Below, one piece after another: positions 59,992-64,000 of a stretch of DNA of 64,000 bases. This stretch comes from Candidatus Zixiibacteriota bacterium (GTDB lineage Bacteria > Zixibacteria > MSB-5A5 > GN15 > FEB-12), in NCBI GenBank assembly GCA_029860345.1, contig JAOUBJ010000009.1, positions 62,001 through 126,000 of the forward strand, written 5' to 3'. The notes beneath the pieces are model-generated. The model had not been told where the DNA came from, did no database searches, and worked only from the letters and a program-made list of their open reading frames with translations. The position numbers and the translations under genes are program-made. Position 1 is the stretch's first letter. The number at the start of each line of letters is the position of its first letter.

Positions 59992-60020
59992 TTGACCGCT
60001 TAGGGTTCGAAGGCTATATT
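59992..60020 (+). promoter_or_regulatory. promoter of the 60083 secreted protein
   Basis: TTGACC (59992-59997) and TATATT (60015-60020), 17-base spacer; start near 60027, about 56 bases before the ATG. Confidence 0.5.
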
Positions 60021-60082
60021 GGATTGATACTACAACTGTACTACGAGTGCTCGTTTACAGCATATAAAAAGAGGTTTGTTTG

Positions 60083-62671
60083 ATGAAACGCTGTTTATGC
60101 GCCCTTTTGGGGTCGTTTTTTTTGCTGTCTGCTACTATTGTTGCTCAGGGGAACGGTAGCTATGTGAACTTGAGTTCGGTGGATGGACTTATCGACGGAA
60201 AGATACCTATCGTCTCATGGCAGGATGTCACTTTCCACTTCGAGTATCACAACGGCGATCCCGTGAATAAGGCCAAAGGAATTACCAACGGTTTTGAACT
60301 GAGCGCAACCGGTGGTGCTACCTGGACTGGTAGCTATGTCGAGGAGTTCCCATTCGATCCTTCTACTATGTTCGATCTGATCTGGGCAATCAACACCTAC
60401 AGTTGGGACGGCGTTGGCGCCGACACAGTGGGCTTTGGTGGTTCAGTTATGCTCGGTCCGGGTTTGCCGGGCGGTTTTACGGGTCCCGCAATTGCCATTA
60501 CAGTCAATTTCCAGAACCCTGCATCCGATGGCGAGACCTTTTGTATCGACTCGGCTTTCTACCCACCCTCGGGTACCTGGATGTGGGCTTATGGGTCTAC
60601 GGTTGGTTCCTACCCGCCCGACTGGGACGGACCTCACTGCTATGAACTTTTCGAGTACGTGGAACCACCCCCGTATTGGACAGTCGAACATCCATCCTAC
60701 ACCGGCGACCATTGTGTCCTGGTCGTTTTGGATTACGCCGCTGAGGATATGTTTCAAAACCCGTTAGCTTTTTCGCTTGTGTCCGGCCCCGGCGCGGTGA
60801 ATGGGACCAGCAGTTCCACATGCCAATATACCTATGCTCCGGTGTTGGCCGATGTTGGTGCATCATTACAGGCTGTCCTGGGTGTAGAAAGTATCGCCAA
60901 CCTTGGCAATCCGGTACTCACCACTACTAACTTGAACTTCACTAATCAGAACCCGGTATTCACCAACGGCCTTAACACTACGACAGTTATCGGCATGGGC
61001 AACTCCGGCTGTGCTCCGCCTCTGGTTACCGATGATAGAGACTGTGATCCCTCCACTGTGAGTATACTAAGCGTTACCCCGACCCCGGACGGCACCGTTA
61101 GTATCACTGACAATGGGAATGGCGCCTACGATCTTTGTTTTGCCACTACCGTGAACGACGGCGGCATACTGTATGAGGTCATTGTTGAAGTCTCTGACGC
61201 CGGTCCGGGAAGGCCTCATTCTACCGGCCCGGTGTATTTTGATGTCATACCGGTAGTGCCGTATGAAGTGAAGATTGAAAAGACCCACAATACATTCCAG
61301 GGTATGCATGAGATCGTTGATGTTGTTCTGACCAAAGGTGGCGAAATGATGGGTGGTTACGACTTCATGATTGCCTACGACGCCTCAGCCCTGGTTTTCC
61401 AGGCTGCCTTGCCGGGAGATCTTCATACTATTTGTGGATGGGAGTATTTCAACTATCGTTTCGGCCCCAACGGCAACTGCGGCAACGCCTGCCCCAGCGG
61501 CCTTTTGGAAGTGGTGGCTATTGCCGAGACAAACAACGGCCCAAACCATCCGCTTTGTTTTTTGCTCAGTCCGCCGGTGGTCCTGTTCTCGCTGGACTTT
61601 TTGGTCAGCGACGATCGTACTCTTGAGTGTCAGTACGTACCAATCCGCTTCTACTGGACCAATTGCACCGACAACAGTATCGCCTACCATCCGGCTGATG
61701 ATCCGTTGTCGGCTGTCCAGGGCGTTTCCCGGTATGTCGTCGACTTCGACCTGATCGGTCATATTGAAGATCCCAACACCGGATTCCCAACATATACCGG
61801 TGTTCAGTCCGAGTGTCTGGAAGGTGGCGGTCCCGGTAAGCCGGCGCCGATACAGTTTGTCGATTTCTACAACGGTGGCATCGACATCGTTTGCGCCGAC
61901 TCGATCGATGCCCGCGGCGACGTAAACCTCAACGGTACGGCCAACGAAATAGCCGATGCCGTTTTGTTCAGTAACTATTTCGTCAAAGGTCTCAGCGTTT
62001 TCAATGTCAACTTGCAGGGGCAGATAGCCTCTACCGATATCAACTCCGATGGTCTCACTCTCAGCGTAGCTGATTTGGTCTATCTCATTCGGATCATCAC
62101 CGGCGATGCCAATCCCTACGCCAAGCTTAGCGCTGAGTCTGCATCCTTTGGCGTGGAGGACGGGGTGCTCTCAGTGGATAGCAGAATGGCGGCTGCGTTT
62201 GTCATCCTTGAGGGCAATGTGAGTCCGACCCTGTTGGCCGAAAACATGGAGATGAACTATGCCTTCGACGGCTGGAACACTCGCGTCCTGGTCTCCAAGA
62301 TCGAGCGCGGCGCCGGTTTCGAGGGTGGCTTCCTGAGTTTCGAAGGAAATATCAAGAGCCTTGAATTCGCAACCTACGACGGCGCCCCGGTAGCTAAGCA
62401 GCTGGTGCCGAGAAGCTATAGCCTGCATCAGAACTATCCCAACCCGTTCAACCCACAAACGACAGTGTCTTTTGGACTGCCGTTCGGTGGTGACTACAGA
62501 TTGACTGTCTACAATGTTGCCGGACAAAAAGTAGCCAGCTTTGAAGGCAGTTCGGAGCCCGGGACTGTGTCCTTGGACTGGGATGCTTCCGACATGGCTT
62601 CGGGCGTCTACTTCTACAAGCTCGACACCGACGATTTCACCGACACAAAGAAGATGGTGCTCTTGAAATAG
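60083..62671 (+). CDS. large secreted protein with dockerin-like and T9SS-type C-terminal domains
   Basis: 862 aa from ATG 60083 after AAGAGG. Signal peptide to about residue 21 (SATIVAQG). An N-terminal domain (SSVDGLIDGKIPIVSWQDVT) is shared with the next gene. Ig-like segments follow, then a cohesin-like stretch (VDVVLTKGGEMMGGYDFMIA), a dockerin-like block (ARGDVNLNGTANEIADAVLF, TDINSDGLTLSVADLVYLIR), and a C-terminal NYPNPFNPQTTVSFGLP ... SGVYFYKL domain of the FlgD-Ig/T9SS sorting type. It is probably surface-exposed or secreted; role unknown. Confidence 0.88.
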   Translation: MKRCLCALLGSFFLLSATIVAQGNGSYVNLSSVDGLIDGKIPIVSWQDVTFHFEYHNGDPVNKAKGITNGFELSATGGATWTGSYVEEFPFDPSTMFDLIWAINTYSWDGVGADTVGFGGSVMLGPGLPGGFTGPAIAITVNFQNPASDGETFCIDSAFYPPSGTWMWAYGSTVGSYPPDWDGPHCYELFEYVEPPPYWTVEHPSYTGDHCVLVVLDYAAEDMFQNPLAFSLVSGPGAVNGTSSSTCQYTYAPVLADVGASLQAVLGVESIANLGNPVLTTTNLNFTNQNPVFTNGLNTTTVIGMGNSGCAPPLVTDDRDCDPSTVSILSVTPTPDGTVSITDNGNGAYDLCFATTVNDGGILYEVIVEVSDAGPGRPHSTGPVYFDVIPVVPYEVKIEKTHNTFQGMHEIVDVVLTKGGEMMGGYDFMIAYDASALVFQAALPGDLHTICGWEYFNYRFGPNGNCGNACPSGLLEVVAIAETNNGPNHPLCFLLSPPVVLFSLDFLVSDDRTLECQYVPIRFYWTNCTDNSIAYHPADDPLSAVQGVSRYVVDFDLIGHIEDPNTGFPTYTGVQSECLEGGGPGKPAPIQFVDFYNGGIDIVCADSIDARGDVNLNGTANEIADAVLFSNYFVKGLSVFNVNLQGQIASTDINSDGLTLSVADLVYLIRIITGDANPYAKLSAESASFGVEDGVLSVDSRMAAAFVILEGNVSPTLLAENMEMNYAFDGWNTRVLVSKIERGAGFEGGFLSFEGNIKSLEFATYDGAPVAKQLVPRSYSLHQNYPNPFNPQTTVSFGLPFGGDYRLTVYNVAGQKVASFEGSSEPGTVSLDWDASDMASGVYFYKLDTDDFTDTKKMVLLK

Positions 62672-63025
62672 GCTGGTTTTCACAAGCGCCTGACCGGCGT
62701 TTATCAAAACATCGATCCGCTGTCCATTATCTGGGCAGCGGATTTCTTATATCCGCTCAGGAGGCCAGTGATAGTCTGATGAGTTGGAATTCGAACTTGC
62801 AAAATAGTGCTTTTGGGATATATTGGATACAGAGGTCGCCGCTGAGGCGGATCAGAGGACGTGATTCGCCCGACTTGTGAGAGTAACACAGTTCTTTTCC
62901 GTCGACCTGAACAGTACTAACAAGTACTTCCCCGTACTTAAACAGCACTAGTCCCCGGCCGCCTTGCGGCCGAGCAACTGGAATCGCCGCGTTCAGATGT
63001 CGCGGCAGGAATAGGGAGAGGTGAC
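62672..63025. other. intergenic region with probable terminator
   Basis: ATCCGCTG (62715-62722) pairs with CAGCGGAT (62736-62743), followed by TTCTTAT: a likely, if weak, terminator for the upstream gene. A small minus-strand frame (62757-62948, GTG start) could encode 63 residues but has little support. Near 62956-62970, CGGCCG-ccttg-CGGCCG forms a small hairpin. Nothing else recognised. Confidence 0.45.
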
Positions 63026-64000
63026 GTGAATCAGATTAAGGTCCTGACATTTTGTGTGATCCTTCTTGTAGCCGGATCGGTCACTGCACAGGTTGACGGT
63101 TATACCTGCACCAATTCGTACCTCGACTGTGCCGACGTGGTGGAATCGGAAACGGACTCGGTATGGTTCTCCAGTTTTCTGGGCAACGCGGCCAGCAGTT
63201 TCCGCTTTTTTGTGAGTCTCAGCGTATCGGACACCGTGCATGCTTTTCAGATGCTGATTGACTGGGATGACACGTATATGCAGCCGCGGGTCGATCCGGA
63301 TGACAGCGCATATCTGTTTTATAGGCTACTTGGGCAATTTGAATCTGCGGACGATGACTTCGTTGTCCAGATATCGCCCAATCCTGCTGATAACGGGGCC
63401 ATCCTGGTTTCCTATAATCTGGCCACAGGAGATGCACCGCCTCTGCCACCGGGCAACCACGGCACAATCTTCAGGCTGCTTTTCGATATCGACCCGGCTA
63501 TGCCGTTCGGCGCCGTGGCGGAATTCAATTGTTACCAGGTTAACGAGTACATTGTGACGGACTCTGCTCTGATGGAGGCGTTTTGTGCCGACTGTCGTCG
63601 TACTAATCTGGCTGTCTCCGACGGAGCGGGCGGCCTGGAAACCAGCTACCCGACATGTACGGGAGGCTCATACACCGTTCAATACCCTCTCGGGGAGATT
63701 CATCTGTCCGGAACCGATGGACTGGTTGGCGGTGCGATGCCTATTCTCGGCGGACCGTCTACTTTCCACTTCGGATATGAGAATTATGACCAGATCAACA
63801 ATGTCAAGGGCATGGCCAACGGCTTTGAGTTAAGTGCATCCGGCGGCGTTACCTGGACCGCCCTACACGGCGATGAGTTTACATTCGATCCCTTAGTCAA
63901 TTTCGACCTGGGTTGGGCTCACAAAGAACACGGCTGGAATGGTGCTGGAGCCGACACGCTCGGTATTATCGGGGCGAGGGACCAGGGTGGCGGTTTGCCT
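63026..64000 (+). CDS. secreted protein paralogous to the 60083 gene (partial, C-terminus beyond window)
   Basis: A GTG at 63026, preceded by AGGGAGAGGTGAC, opens 325 codons to the window edge. Signal peptide VNQIKVLTFCVILLVAGSVTAQ. An N-terminal cohesin-like beta domain (about residues 25-185, with FQMLIDWDD and GTIFRLLFDID) is followed by HLSGTDGLVGGAMPILGGPS and NGFELSASGGVTWT, which align with the N-terminal domain of the preceding protein. The two genes are tandem paralogs with rearranged domains. Confidence 0.8.
   Translation, partial: MNQIKVLTFCVILLVAGSVTAQVDGYTCTNSYLDCADVVESETDSVWFSSFLGNAASSFRFFVSLSVSDTVHAFQMLIDWDDTYMQPRVDPDDSAYLFYRLLGQFESADDDFVVQISPNPADNGAILVSYNLATGDAPPLPPGNHGTIFRLLFDIDPAMPFGAVAEFNCYQVNEYIVTDSALMEAFCADCRRTNLAVSDGAGGLETSYPTCTGGSYTVQYPLGEIHLSGTDGLVGGAMPILGGPSTFHFGYENYDQINNVKGMANGFELSASGGVTWTALHGDEFTFDPLVNFDLGWAHKEHGWNGAGADTLGIIGARDQGGGLP

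Noticed and set aside
62757-62948. 63-codon minus-strand frame with GTG start
   Set aside because: Lies between two plus-strand secreted genes, overlaps nothing, but has only a weak GGGG upstream and no recognisable features; support is insufficient to call it.

Overview
The window looks like a chromosomal contig from an uncultured Gram-negative bacterium of the FCB superphylum, most likely candidate division Zixibacteria. This is inferred from family content: GWxTD-domain proteins, secreted proteins ending in dockerin-like DISDLVYLVDYMF repeats or in a T9SS/FlgD-type C-terminal domain, a K+-dependent-type membrane pyrophosphatase and TolC/MacAB-type efflux. No rRNA, tRNA or CRISPR array was seen.

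Layout. 1-3650: a divergent secreted-protein fragment, then a promoter with an overlapping palindrome and a three-gene HMG-CoA synthase / thiolase / DUF35 cassette of archaeal type. 3900-9071: a small membrane protein, YjbQ, MtnA, a GNAT-like protein, a SprT-like metalloprotein and AhpC. 9484-13171: the translation and nucleotide block rplM-rpsI-rpsB-tsf-pyrH-frr. 13307-16524: an insertion between frr and uppS carrying a LexA-like / DUF2188 / Cas2-like-fold cassette, two tandem CBS proteins and a secreted protein. 16666-21536: uppS-cdsA-ubiA-nlpC-uvrC, every junction overlapping by one to four bases. 21562-23787: a TPR membrane protein and partner on the minus strand. 24278-29491: xseA-xseB-ispA-dxs-nadK. 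29884-38485: cell-envelope and secreted proteins (SPOR lipoprotein, second YjbQ, dockerin protein, S9 peptidase, PEGA/TPR protein, lipoprotein). 38669-50486: hppA, a Yip1-family protein, a TolC-HlyD-ABC-MacB-MacB efflux operon, and two GWxTD proteins. 50549-52053: two DUF1573 proteins. 52461-56468: exported C1B peptidase, leucine-dehydrogenase-like enzyme and FAD-linked oxidase in one operon. 56662-57798: a double methylglyoxal-synthase-like protein. 58475-64000: hisS and two paralogous secreted proteins, the second cut by the window edge.

The strongest unusual signal is at 50549-51289 on the minus strand. A secreted DUF1573 protein has an in-frame TGA exactly where its neighbouring paralog has the first cysteine of its CxC motif. 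The TGA is followed 14 bases later by a perfect 6-bp stem with a GGAAAA loop, which fits the bacterial SECIS consensus. This is a candidate selenoprotein that ordinary gene calling would split in two.

Other notable signals are: several families of short palindromic repeats that fill nearly every large gap, one of them with a constant 12-base loop and covarying stems; several strong promoters placed 6-9 bases before start codons that lack a Shine-Dalgarno sequence (likely leaderless mRNAs); a DUF35 protein that has lost all four zinc-ribbon cysteines; and the coexistence of an HMG-CoA synthase cassette with DXS.
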